Shown here: piece by piece, positions 10,679 through 17,995 of the stretch
Layout of the letters: each line of letters starts with the position of its first letter
Numbering within the stretch: position 1 is the first letter of the stretch
DNA from: Bacteroidota bacterium
GTDB lineage: Bacteria; Bacteroidota; Bacteroidia; B-17B0; Aurantibacillaceae
Direction of reading: 5' to 3'
NCBI GenBank assembly: GCA_020162035.1
Contig: JAIUNM010000024.1
Coordinates: 1 to 55,403, forward strand
Length of the DNA: 55,403 nucleotides
Translations under genes and position numbers: made by a program
Notes under the pieces: generated by a model
Seen by the model: only the letters and a program-made list of their open reading frames with translations
What the model was told of the DNA's origin: nothing
Database searches by the model: none

Positions 10679-11190
10679 GTTATATACCAATTACAAAATT
10701 TTGCAATTAACCATTGAAAAATAACACATAAAAACAAATTTTGCTTCTTATCAAGAAAAAGTAAGAGGATTAATTTTCACTTTTTGCTAAGAATTCCGTA
10801 ACATTTGCTATGCTACATAAGTTTCATGAATCACGTTCTTAACAGCGTAAATTTCTTTTACAGCTAAATGGTCAATAATTTTCACGATTTTCGAGAATTA
10901 ATTCGATTGCATCTTGAATATTGTATTTTTTAAGAATGGTTTTTGAAAGCCTAATGCCCTTCGAATTCCCTATTGGGATTAATGAAATGTCCATTTATTT
11001 AGATTAAATGTAATTACAGAGTTATTACATAAATTTCAAATATCCATATTTATAATATGAATGTATGTCCTCTATAAATTACAACTAACTGTCAAAAATT
11101 AATTAAGATTTAGAATTTAAATGTTATTAAAGTACAAAGCACATAAAACTATAAAAAGAAGAAGTTAAAGTTACTAAATGAAAAACAAAT
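10679..11190. other. Intergenic stretch containing a toxin-antitoxin remnant
   Basis: This 512-base stretch holds no intact full-length gene. The minus strand carries a 40-codon MazE-like reading frame (10872-10994, listed separately). Downstream of it, on the minus strand, a second frame of about 25 codons stays open in another register without recognisable similarity. I see no tRNA, no matching toxin gene and no clear promoter. Confidence 0.6.
10872..10994 (-). pseudogene. Truncated MazE/AbrB-type antitoxin remnant
   Basis: On the minus strand an ATG at 10992-10994 opens a 40-residue frame beginning MDISLIPIGNSKGIRLSKTI and continuing LKKYNIQDAIELILENRENY before TGA at 10872-10874. The IGNSKGIRLSK core is the DNA-binding swapped-hairpin signature of MazE-type antitoxins. 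Those antitoxins are normally about 75-85 residues, with a C-terminal tail that wraps the MazF toxin. Here the tail is missing; it is replaced by a stop, and no mazF follows. The simplest reading is a decayed antitoxin. A short functional DNA-binding protein cannot be excluded, because the N-terminal domain is uninterrupted. Confidence 0.7.
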
Positions 11191-12888
11191 TCAATTTTTT
11201 CTTTCAAAAACAACAGCATACATAGGTGCTTGTGGTTTATAGGTTGCGGCCGCTTGCTCGCCCCAAACATAATTTGTCATATAACCTTCGTTAATCATAT
11301 CAGCATAACCAACAACTTTATAATTTTCGTTTACGTATTTGTTAGCCCATTGAAAAACATAATTATCTGTGTTTGGTTGAACCATTAATGATAATTGGTG
11401 GTTAAAAAACACTAAAAAACGTGGTTTAGCTTTTTCTGTATCTCTTACAAACTCACGTTGCCATTCTTTATGAATTGGCACATTACTTACTAAAGCTGTA
11501 AAATAAGCATGTCGCGAAGGCGCTTTCTTTTTAGTGTAAAAATATATTTGTGGTTCCGAACCAATTAACACAATATTATCTTCGGGTTTAATGTGTTGAT
11601 TAATGTAATTTGCAATTTCCATGCTTTCAGGGAATGGATTATTACCGTAAACTTGGCGTAAAATTAATGTTGGGTTAGGATGAAAGTAATACGATTTTAA
11701 CGTACCATTTAGGTGTGTAATTGTTAACAGGGCAAAAACGCCTAAATAAACATATCTTAAATTAAATTTTTTATTCGAAAATTTAGTTTCGATAAGTGTA
11801 ATAATGCAATGGTAAGTAAAGGCAGAAACTAATGCAATACCAGGCACAGTTTGAATCCAATAATGACCGTAAAAATAAAAACCTGGCACAATAGTTAAGC
11901 CCGAAAATAAAAGTAAAGTAATTCCAAATGCTTTTAATTGAAAACTAATTGGGCGAAATAAACAAACACCTACAGCTAACATACTATGTATCCAAAAGAA
12001 TTTATGGTTTTGAACAATTGCATCGCGCGAGTATTTAAAGTATTGAATACCGTCTTCTAATTTAACGCCACCAACATAAACTTTAGAAAATTCGTAAGTC
12101 CAAAACAACATTTCTTTAAACGAACCTTTAAAGTAAATTATACAAAAGAAAAAACCAATAGATGCAAAGCCGCCAATTGAGTATGTAATTAAATTTTTAA
12201 AAAAGGGTTTAAACTCACGTGGTTTTTTCGAGAAAATAAAATCAAGTATAATAATTAATCCGCCCCAAAAGGCCATGAATACACCACTTGTTTTTACCAT
12301 AAACACTAAACCCATTGATAAACCCATTGCTAAATAGTAAAACCATTTATTGTGTTTTTTAGCTAACGAATAAAAAAACAACCCGCAACTAATAAATAAT
12401 GCAACGCCATGTTCTGCTTGAACCGTAAAGCCACTAAGGTTTGGTGTAAGCGAAACAAATGCAAAAGTTGTTGCTCCAATTATACCTGCACCTGGCGAAA
12501 ATAAATTTTTAGCTGCAAAATAAATAAGTAAAATAGAAATTAAGTTTACATACATAAACCCTTTGTGCATCCCCTCAACTGTATCTCCAAAAAATGCTAC
12601 AATGGTTGCATAAAAATAAAATAAACCAGGAAATTTCATTTCATAAAAATCTTTATATGGCACTTTACCTTCTAAAGCTAATTTACCCATGTAACTGTAA
12701 ATACCCTCATCGCGTTCAAAAGGTATTGATGCAAATTTTGAACGAATAGAGTAAATTAAAATTAATAGAACAATTAATAAGAGTGAGGTAATTTTTTCTT
12801 CTGTAGTAAAAGAAAAAGTTTTATTACCAATTTTAAAACTTCCGGCAGGGTTATTCGTATTTGTTTTATCGGTTGTTTTGTTTGTCAT
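11191..12888 (-). CDS. GT39-family (ArnT/PMT-like) membrane glycosyltransferase
   Basis: A 565-residue polytopic membrane protein with about ten hydrophobic helices. After a charged, Asn/Thr-rich cytosolic N-terminus and helix 1 (TSLLLIVLLILIYSIRS) comes IPFERDEGIYSYMGKLALEG, which holds the Asp-Glu pair (D60-E61) used as catalytic base in GT39/GT83 enzymes. KVPYKDFYEMKFPGLFY follows, also typical. These enzymes transfer a sugar from a polyprenyl-phosphate donor to lipid, glycan or protein on the outer face of the inner membrane. It is the last gene of a five-gene minus-strand glycan cluster, and the GT2 enzyme three genes upstream could make its donor. The acceptor is unknown. Confidence 0.85.
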   Translation of the reverse strand: MTNKTTDKTNTNNPAGSFKIGNKTFSFTTEEKITSLLLIVLLILIYSIRSKFASIPFERDEGIYSYMGKLALEGKVPYKDFYEMKFPGLFYFYATIVAFFGDTVEGMHKGFMYVNLISILLIYFAAKNLFSPGAGIIGATTFAFVSLTPNLSGFTVQAEHGVALFISCGLFFYSLAKKHNKWFYYLAMGLSMGLVFMVKTSGVFMAFWGGLIIILDFIFSKKPREFKPFFKNLITYSIGGFASIGFFFCIIYFKGSFKEMLFWTYEFSKVYVGGVKLEDGIQYFKYSRDAIVQNHKFFWIHSMLAVGVCLFRPISFQLKAFGITLLLFSGLTIVPGFYFYGHYWIQTVPGIALVSAFTYHCIITLIETKFSNKKFNLRYVYLGVFALLTITHLNGTLKSYYFHPNPTLILRQVYGNNPFPESMEIANYINQHIKPEDNIVLIGSEPQIYFYTKKKAPSRHAYFTALVSNVPIHKEWQREFVRDTEKAKPRFLVFFNHQLSLMVQPNTDNYVFQWANKYVNENYKVVGYADMINEGYMTNYVWGEQAAATYKPQAPMYAVVFERKN

Positions 12889-12905
12889 GTTTATATAAAA
12901 ATGTA

Positions 12906-13826
12906 TTAATGTTTATTTAAAAAATTGTAAGTTTCTTCAATTCCTTTTTTAATAGGGGTAAAATTAAAATTTTGTATGGCTTCACAAATTTTTGAATTAT
13001 CTAAATCTATTGCCGCATTATCGCTTTCTCTTTTTTCGGTATATTCAACAGTAAATTTATCAGGAATAACTTGTTTTATTAAATCAACAATTTGATTTAT
13101 TGTTAATGTATCGTTAGAAGATAAATTATAAATATCTGATTGATTAATTGGTTTTATTATAGATAAACCAAGTAACTGAGCAACATCGTTTACATAAACG
13201 TAATTACGAAGGTTATTTCCATCGCCAAATATTTTTATTTTATTTTCTAAAATAATTTTTTCTAATAAAGTGTTTATTAAGCCTAGGCCTTTAGAAGTAT
13301 CTTGCCCTGCACCATAAACATTTGATATTCGATACACATCGTAATTAATTTGATGTTTAACAGAATAATATCTTAAAAAGTTTTCGATGCTTAATTTTGT
13401 TATGCCATAGGGCGAAAATGGATTTTTATCGCTTGTTTCTTTAACTTTGTTATGGGTTGTGCCGTAAACCGTACCAGCGCTACTTAAGTAAACTATTTTT
13501 TTTACATTTAGTTTTGCAATACATTCTGCAAAGGTTAAAAATGGAATTAAATTTTTTTCAACATCAACTAATGGGTTTGCCCAACTGTTTGCAGGAATTG
13601 TTTCTGATACTAAATAATAAATAACGTCTATAGTTTTAAAATACAAAGTATTTGTTTCACTATCTAATAAATTAATTTGTTGGTAAGGTAAATTGCTAGA
13701 ACATGTATTTGTGTTACTTCTACCAAATAAAAATAAATTTATATTAGAATTTTGTTGTAAATAATTGGTTAAATGTTTACCAATAAAACCATTACTTCCT
13801 ATAACTGCAACATTTAACTTACTCAT
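12906..13826 (-). CDS. NAD-dependent epimerase/dehydratase (extended SDR)
   Basis: A 306-residue nucleotide-sugar epimerase/dehydratase-like protein. The NAD-binding GxxGxxG motif is GSNGFIG (10-16). The catalytic set is present: Ser in LSSAGTVYG (about 115-116) and Y140-x3-K144 in SPYGITK. The later segment FGDGNNLRNYVYVNDVAQ is typical of GalE/RmlB relatives. It probably converts one nucleotide sugar into another for the surrounding glycosyltransferases; the exact sugar cannot be told. The stop of the GT2 gene and this start overlap by 4 bases, so they are coupled. It is slightly shorter than GalE (~340). Confidence 0.88.
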   Translation of the reverse strand: MSKLNVAVIGSNGFIGKHLTNYLQQNSNINLFLFGRSNTNTCSSNLPYQQINLLDSETNTLYFKTIDVIYYLVSETIPANSWANPLVDVEKNLIPFLTFAECIAKLNVKKIVYLSSAGTVYGTTHNKVKETSDKNPFSPYGITKLSIENFLRYYSVKHQINYDVYRISNVYGAGQDTSKGLGLINTLLEKIILENKIKIFGDGNNLRNYVYVNDVAQLLGLSIIKPINQSDIYNLSSNDTLTINQIVDLIKQVIPDKFTVEYTEKRESDNAAIDLDNSKICEAIQNFNFTPIKKGIEETYNFLNKH

Positions 13827-14749
13827 AAATTAATGGTTTTTTCTATAACTACATAAGGCCTTTGTCTTACCTCATCGTAAATTCTAACAATATACTCGCC
13901 AATAATACCTAAGCAAATTAATATTAATGAACTAAAAAAAGAGATTAAAATAACTAATGTTGCAAAGCCTTTAGTTTCTATTTTATGTACAAAGTAGCCG
14001 TATATGGTTATAATTGAATACAAAATAGCAAAACTAAAACCTAAAATACCAAGAATAGTAATTAAACGAATTGGCGCAGTAGAAAAAGAGAATATACCAT
14101 CAATTGCAATTTTTAATAATTTTTTCAAGGTGTATCCACTTTGCCCATCAATGCGAGCAGAGCGCTCGTATTCAACTCCAATTTGTTTAAAGCCAACCCA
14201 AGCGCGAATACCCCTTAAAAATGGGTTTTGCTCTTGTAACTTTAACATATTATCTACAACATGTTTTTTCATCACACAAAAATCACCACTATCAATAGGG
14301 ATATAGATATCACTCATGCCCTTTAAAATTCGGTAAAAACTACTATAGGCTAATCTTTTAATAAAAGATTCTTTTCGTTTTTTACGAATGCCATAAGCAA
14401 CATCAAAGCCTTCGTCTAATTTTTTAAAAAACATGGGTAACAATGATGGTGGGTCTTGCAAGTCATCATCAATAATTGCAATATAATCTCCGGTGCAATG
14501 GCTTAAAGCAGTTTTTACAGCAATTTGATGTCCAAAATTTTTAGATAATTTAATGCCTTTTATGTAAGAATATTTAAGAGAAAGCTCTTCAATTTTTTCG
14601 TAGCTTTTATCTCTACTTCCATCATCAACAAGTACAACTTCTAAATTCCAATTATTTTTTGTGCGTTCATCATCAATTGCTTGCATTAATAAATGCATAA
14701 AAGCAGATGAGTTGTAAATTGGAACAAGTATAGAAACTTTTGTAGACAT
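13823..14749 (-). CDS. GT2 polyprenyl-phosphate sugar transferase (DPM1/GtrB-like)
   Basis: A 308-residue GT-A glycosyltransferase. VSILVPIYNS (5-14) opens the fold, VDDGSRD (D42, D43) binds the nucleotide, and IIDDDLQDPP (D94-D96) is the DxD-type metal motif of the DPM1/GtrB/ArnC group. Two C-terminal hydrophobic helices (about 230-255 and 265-290) anchor it in the inner membrane. Enzymes of this shape load a hexose or amino sugar onto undecaprenyl phosphate, the donor used by GT39/GT83 enzymes such as the one encoded at 11191-12888. That pairing suggests a complete load-and-transfer pathway in this cluster, which is inference from family and context. Confidence 0.9.
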   Translation of the reverse strand: MSTKVSILVPIYNSSAFMHLLMQAIDDERTKNNWNLEVVLVDDGSRDKSYEKIEELSLKYSYIKGIKLSKNFGHQIAVKTALSHCTGDYIAIIDDDLQDPPSLLPMFFKKLDEGFDVAYGIRKKRKESFIKRLAYSSFYRILKGMSDIYIPIDSGDFCVMKKHVVDNMLKLQEQNPFLRGIRAWVGFKQIGVEYERSARIDGQSGYTLKKLLKIAIDGIFSFSTAPIRLITILGILGFSFAILYSIITIYGYFVHKIETKGFATLVILISFFSSLILICLGIIGEYIVRIYDEVRQRPYVVIEKTINL

Positions 14750-14767
14750 TGATTAACTGAATTTATT

Positions 14768-15685
14768 TTATAATTTATTTCGTTTAATGTATTTAAATAC
14801 AAATGAAAAATAATAAGCAATTCTATTTATCACACCAGTTAATGATTTATCTGGAAATGGAATTTCTTTCCATGGTGATAAATTTTTATATTTAATATAA
14901 TTTTTTTTGTATGGAGATGGGTCAAGCCAAAACCAAGGTTTAAACAGCCTGTTTGCGTAATGAATTATTTTTGGATTGTAATAATTATCAAACAATTCTT
15001 CTTTTGGAATTATTCTATAATCTGCTTTACCAATACCCCATTTTACTAAACCTAATCTTGCAATAACATTCCATTTGTAAGGAACCATTTGCCAACTGTT
15101 TTGTAAAATAATATTTAATGAATCTTGATCAGGATATTCTAAAAGTTTTTCATTTTCTAATTGATATTGATATGCTTTTTGGGAAATTTGTTCTTGTTGC
15201 CATTTTTTACAATTCACTAAAAACATACCTGCATTAAATGATTTATTTAATTTAATTTTTTCTAAATGACTTAATGGGCACAAAGCTTCAAAAACTGCCG
15301 AAATTATATTTCCTTGTTGGTCTGTTTCATACAACTCAATTACATCACCTTCAATAACCATGTCGCAATCTAAAAACAACATTTTTTCTACGGTTGTAGT
15401 ATCTATTAAAAAATAGCGGTAATAAGTTGCCTCGCTATAAATTTCATAAACTTTTAGTTTATCAAAGTATTTTCTATCTGGTTTTAAAAAAAATAATTTA
15501 CAGCCAAATTTTTGGGCAATACTTTCAAATCGTTGTATGTCTTCGGGTAAAATGCCCCCATCAACTATATAAATATCAAACAACTCAGGACTTTTTGTAT
15601 TCGTCATTAACGAATAAATCATAATACCTAAATGTTGTGCGTAATTTTTATCGGTTGCGCAACCAATATTGTATCTTGTGCTCAT
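14768..15685 (-). CDS. GT8-family glycosyltransferase (LgtC-like)
   Basis: A 305-residue protein of glycosyltransferase family 8. The DxD metal motif lies in KMLFLDCDMVIEGD (D106-C-D108). FNAGMFLVNCKKW and YPDQDSLNIIL follow, then the C-terminal His-bearing KIIHYANRLFKPW loop, as in LgtC and related galactosyl/glucosyltransferases of lipopolysaccharide. It lacks a signal peptide and is likely peripheral on the inner face of the membrane through its basic C-terminus (FKYIKRNKL). It lies between a methyltransferase (3 bases upstream) and the GT2 gene (18 bases downstream), within one operon. Donor and acceptor sugars are not determinable. Confidence 0.9.
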   Translation of the reverse strand: MSTRYNIGCATDKNYAQHLGIMIYSLMTNTKSPELFDIYIVDGGILPEDIQRFESIAQKFGCKLFFLKPDRKYFDKLKVYEIYSEATYYRYFLIDTTTVEKMLFLDCDMVIEGDVIELYETDQQGNIISAVFEALCPLSHLEKIKLNKSFNAGMFLVNCKKWQQEQISQKAYQYQLENEKLLEYPDQDSLNIILQNSWQMVPYKWNVIARLGLVKWGIGKADYRIIPKEELFDNYYNPKIIHYANRLFKPWFWLDPSPYKKNYIKYKNLSPWKEIPFPDKSLTGVINRIAYYFSFVFKYIKRNKL

Positions 15686-15688
15686 GTA

Positions 15689-16561
15689 TTATAATTTTTT
15701 ATATATAGCTAAAGCAGTGCGTTTACCTAAACTATTATTAAAAAGTTTAAAGAAAAATTTAACCATTCCACTAAAAAAAGCTCCTTTTAGTCCCGTTTTT
15801 TTTGTAAAAAAGTTAGCAATATAATCTAAACCTTCGTATTTAAAATCATGTAGTTTTAAACCAAAATGCGGTGCAATATTAGTTAAACTTTCTTTGTTCC
15901 ACATACCCATGTGGTGAGGTGGTAAGTTTAAAGTATGGTATTTATCGTATTTTAAAAAATAAGGTTCGTTATTAGGAACAGCAATAATTAGAGTGCCATC
16001 TTTTTTCAACATTTTAGCCATACTTGCAACAAAATCTCCAGGATGTTTAACATGTTCTAATATTTGGAATCCTGTAACATAATCAAATTTTTCTTGATTT
16101 TTTTCGGCAAACGTTTCAATGGCTTCATTAGTAAATTCAATGCCTTTACTGCGTAACAGTTCACCTGCATAATCGCTTTTATCTAGGCCATAACATTTGC
16201 AATTTTTACCTTTTAACTCTTCAAAAAAATTTCCACCACCACAGCCAACATCAAGCACAGAAGCACCATCTTTAATAATTTTTGCAGCTTCCTTAAATTC
16301 CCATTTAGTAATTTGATATAAGCGTTCTTTGTTTAAAGAGTATAAATCAACATAAAATTTATTATCGCCCTCAACGCTTAAAGGGTAATAAAACCTAAAG
16401 CCTGTTTTGGTGCATTTTATAATTTTAACTTCGGGGGTGTTGTTAAAAAGGTATGAAACATCAACTCCGTATTTTTTTTTATAGTCTTTAACTATTCGTT
16501 CAACGTTTAAAGACTCAACTTCTTGCACCGGCGAATTTTTTATGAGTGTATTTTCAATCAT
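15689..16561 (-). CDS. Class I SAM-dependent methyltransferase (glycan cluster)
   Basis: A 290-residue methyltransferase with motif I SVLDVGCGGGNFFEEL at 101-116, GLDKSD after strand 2 and FDYVTGFQILEHVKHPGDFV as motif II, which places it in the Methyltransf_23/UbiG-like group. A ~90-residue N-terminal extension with a GFRFYYPLSVEGDNKFYVDLYS segment is seen in methyltransferases of polysaccharide clusters. It probably methylates a sugar or lipid head in the glycan made by this cluster. It is the first gene of the minus-strand operon that runs through GT8, GT2, epimerase and GT39, and its start is 95 bases from a divergent second methyltransferase. Confidence 0.85.
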   Translation of the reverse strand: MIENTLIKNSPVQEVESLNVERIVKDYKKKYGVDVSYLFNNTPEVKIIKCTKTGFRFYYPLSVEGDNKFYVDLYSLNKERLYQITKWEFKEAAKIIKDGASVLDVGCGGGNFFEELKGKNCKCYGLDKSDYAGELLRSKGIEFTNEAIETFAEKNQEKFDYVTGFQILEHVKHPGDFVASMAKMLKKDGTLIIAVPNNEPYFLKYDKYHTLNLPPHHMGMWNKESLTNIAPHFGLKLHDFKYEGLDYIANFFTKKTGLKGAFFSGMVKFFFKLFNNSLGKRTALAIYKKL

Positions 16562-16631
16562 CTTGTAAAAATAGCATTTTTTACGATATTAATAAGTACA
16601 TCAAATAGATAGTTTATATCACTTAAACTAT

Positions 16632-16639
16632 TAAATTTG
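16632..16639 (+). promoter_or_regulatory. Candidate -7 box (TAAATTTG) for the plus-strand methyltransferase
   Basis: TAAATTTG matches TAnnTTTG and lies 17 bases before the ATG at 16657, so the transcript would have a leader of about 10 bases. A TTTA at 16613-16616 is the only -33 candidate, at a short 15-base spacing. Weak call. Confidence 0.3.
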
Positions 16640-16656
16640 AGGTTTAATTTTGTAAG

Positions 16657-17346
16657 ATGTCGTTATTTATTAACCCTAAATTAAGTTCGCCTTTTTATTT
16701 TGCTAGAAAAGGTTTATACAATGCTGCTTTACTTTTTTCAAGCTATGTAAAAGGTGGTGGAAAGTTGCTAGATTTTGGCTGTGGCTCTAAGCCATATAAA
16801 AGTTTATTTAAAGTTGATGAATATATTGGGATTGATTTTGAAAATGAAGGACACCCACATGATGAAGAACAAATAGATATTTTTTACGATAGAGGCCCTT
16901 TACCATTTGAAGATAAGAAATTTGATTACTTGCTGTGTACAGAAGTATTTGAACATATGTTTGATTTAGATGAAAAATTACAAGAGTTTAATAGAGTTTT
17001 AAAAACCGGAGGGTTGATGTTTGTTACTTGTCCTTTTGTTTGGAATGAGCATGAAGTGCCCTATGATTACGCTCGTTATACAAGGTTTGCATTAAATGAT
17101 AAGTTTGAAAAAGCAGGGTTTGAAGTAGTAGAATTTAAAAAAGAAGGCAGTTTTTTTGAAACGCATACTCAGTTATTTTTCTTAGTTTTTTCTAGAAAAG
17201 ACAAAAAATTTAAAAGCGATGATATTGGATTTTTTAAAACATCTGTAATATTTATGGTAAATGTATTTGGTAAATTTTTAAATAAAGTAATGCCTCAAAA
17301 CGATTCATTTTACTTATCTAATGTATTCGTGGTAAAGAAAAAGTAA
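16657..17346 (+). CDS. Class I SAM-dependent methyltransferase, divergent from the glycan operon
   Basis: A 229-residue Methyltransf_11-type protein. GGGKLLDFGCGSKPY (33-47) is the SAM-binding motif I, IGIDFENEG follows strand 2, and FDYLLCTEVFEHMFD is motif II, with a hydrophobic VLKTGGLMFVTCPF strand after it. The WNEHEVPYDYARYTRFAL segment is common in methyltransferases of surface-glycan loci. It is unlike the neighbouring methyltransferase at 15689-16561 in length and N-terminus, so it is not a simple duplicate. Position at the head of the glycan cluster suggests sugar or lipid methylation. The substrate is unknown. Confidence 0.85.
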   Translation: MSLFINPKLSSPFYFARKGLYNAALLFSSYVKGGGKLLDFGCGSKPYKSLFKVDEYIGIDFENEGHPHDEEQIDIFYDRGPLPFEDKKFDYLLCTEVFEHMFDLDEKLQEFNRVLKTGGLMFVTCPFVWNEHEVPYDYARYTRFALNDKFEKAGFEVVEFKKEGSFFETHTQLFFLVFSRKDKKFKSDDIGFFKTSVIFMVNVFGKFLNKVMPQNDSFYLSNVFVVKKK

Positions 17347-17419
17347 ACTTTTAACTGTTTGATTGTCATTGCATTAATGAATTTTGTAAAAATTTGTTAA
17401 AAACTTTATGGTTGTTTTT

Positions 17420-17450
17420 TTTGCTTTTGTCGCTCATAAGTGTACTTTCG
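17420..17450 (+). promoter_or_regulatory. Candidate Bacteroidota promoter (TTTG-N19-TACTTTCG)
   Basis: A -33 TTTG at 17420-17423 is spaced 19 bases from TACTTTCG at 17443-17450, which fits TAnnTTTG with one mismatch. It lies 28 bases upstream of the ATG of the small membrane protein at 17478. Confidence 0.5.
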
Positions 17451-17477
17451 ACTTAAACTAATTTAAAAAACACAATT

Positions 17478-17939
17478 ATGGAAAACAACACAAACCCAAC
17501 AACAGAACAAGCATCAGGTGCAAGACCAACCTTTTTAACAGTATTATGTATTTTATCTTTTATTGCAGCTGGCTTTGCAATTATAGCTTACGTATTGGTT
17601 ATAACAGCAATTGGAGCAATTAGTGCTGTTGCATCTAATGTAGAAAATATGAGTGGAGAAAGTGGACAAATGGCTGCAGCAATGAGCGAAGCTATGTCTA
17701 AAACACCAAGTGTAGGCTTAACATGGGCTTATGTAGCTATTGGTTTTGTAACAACTTTAGTAGGTTTATTTGGTGTAATTAAAATGTGGAAAATGCAAAA
17801 AATTGGATTTTTCCTTTATACTGGAGCTAACGTAGTTTCTATTATTATGACAATAGTTTATTCTGGCTTTGGAGTAGGAATTATTATTTCAGCTTTATTT
17901 ATTGTTTTATATGGTTTAAATTTAAAACACTTAAAATAA
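17478..17939 (+). CDS. Small four-helix membrane protein of unknown function
   Basis: A 153-residue protein I do not recognise. A polar ~17-residue N-terminus rich in Asn, Thr and Glu precedes hydrophobic segment 1 (about 18-50). A Met/Ser/Glu-rich loop (SNVENMSGESGQMAAAMSEAMSK, written here only as its position, ~54-76) follows, then three further hydrophobic segments at about 82-103, 108-125 and 128-148, and a short Lys-containing tail. It is therefore an integral inner-membrane protein with a long loop after helix 1. It has its own promoter candidate and a strong terminator, so it is monocistronic. Nothing in the sequence suggests an enzyme. Confidence 0.8.
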   Translation: MENNTNPTTEQASGARPTFLTVLCILSFIAAGFAIIAYVLVITAIGAISAVASNVENMSGESGQMAAAMSEAMSKTPSVGLTWAYVAIGFVTTLVGLFGVIKMWKMQKIGFFLYTGANVVSIIMTIVYSGFGVGIIISALFIVLYGLNLKHLK

Positions 17940-17961
17940 TTAAACTAAAAAATTTAGAAAA

Positions 17962-17991
17962 AAAGCAGACTAAAATAAGTCTGCTTTTTTT
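17962..17991. terminator. Bidirectional Rho-independent terminator
   Basis: A 10-bp perfect stem AAAGCAGACT/AGTCTGCTTT (17962-17971 with 17978-17987) has a six-base loop. T-runs follow it on both strands. It lies between the convergent genes ending at 17939 (+) and 17996 (-), so it can terminate both. Confidence 0.9.
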
Positions 17992-17995
17992 GTTT

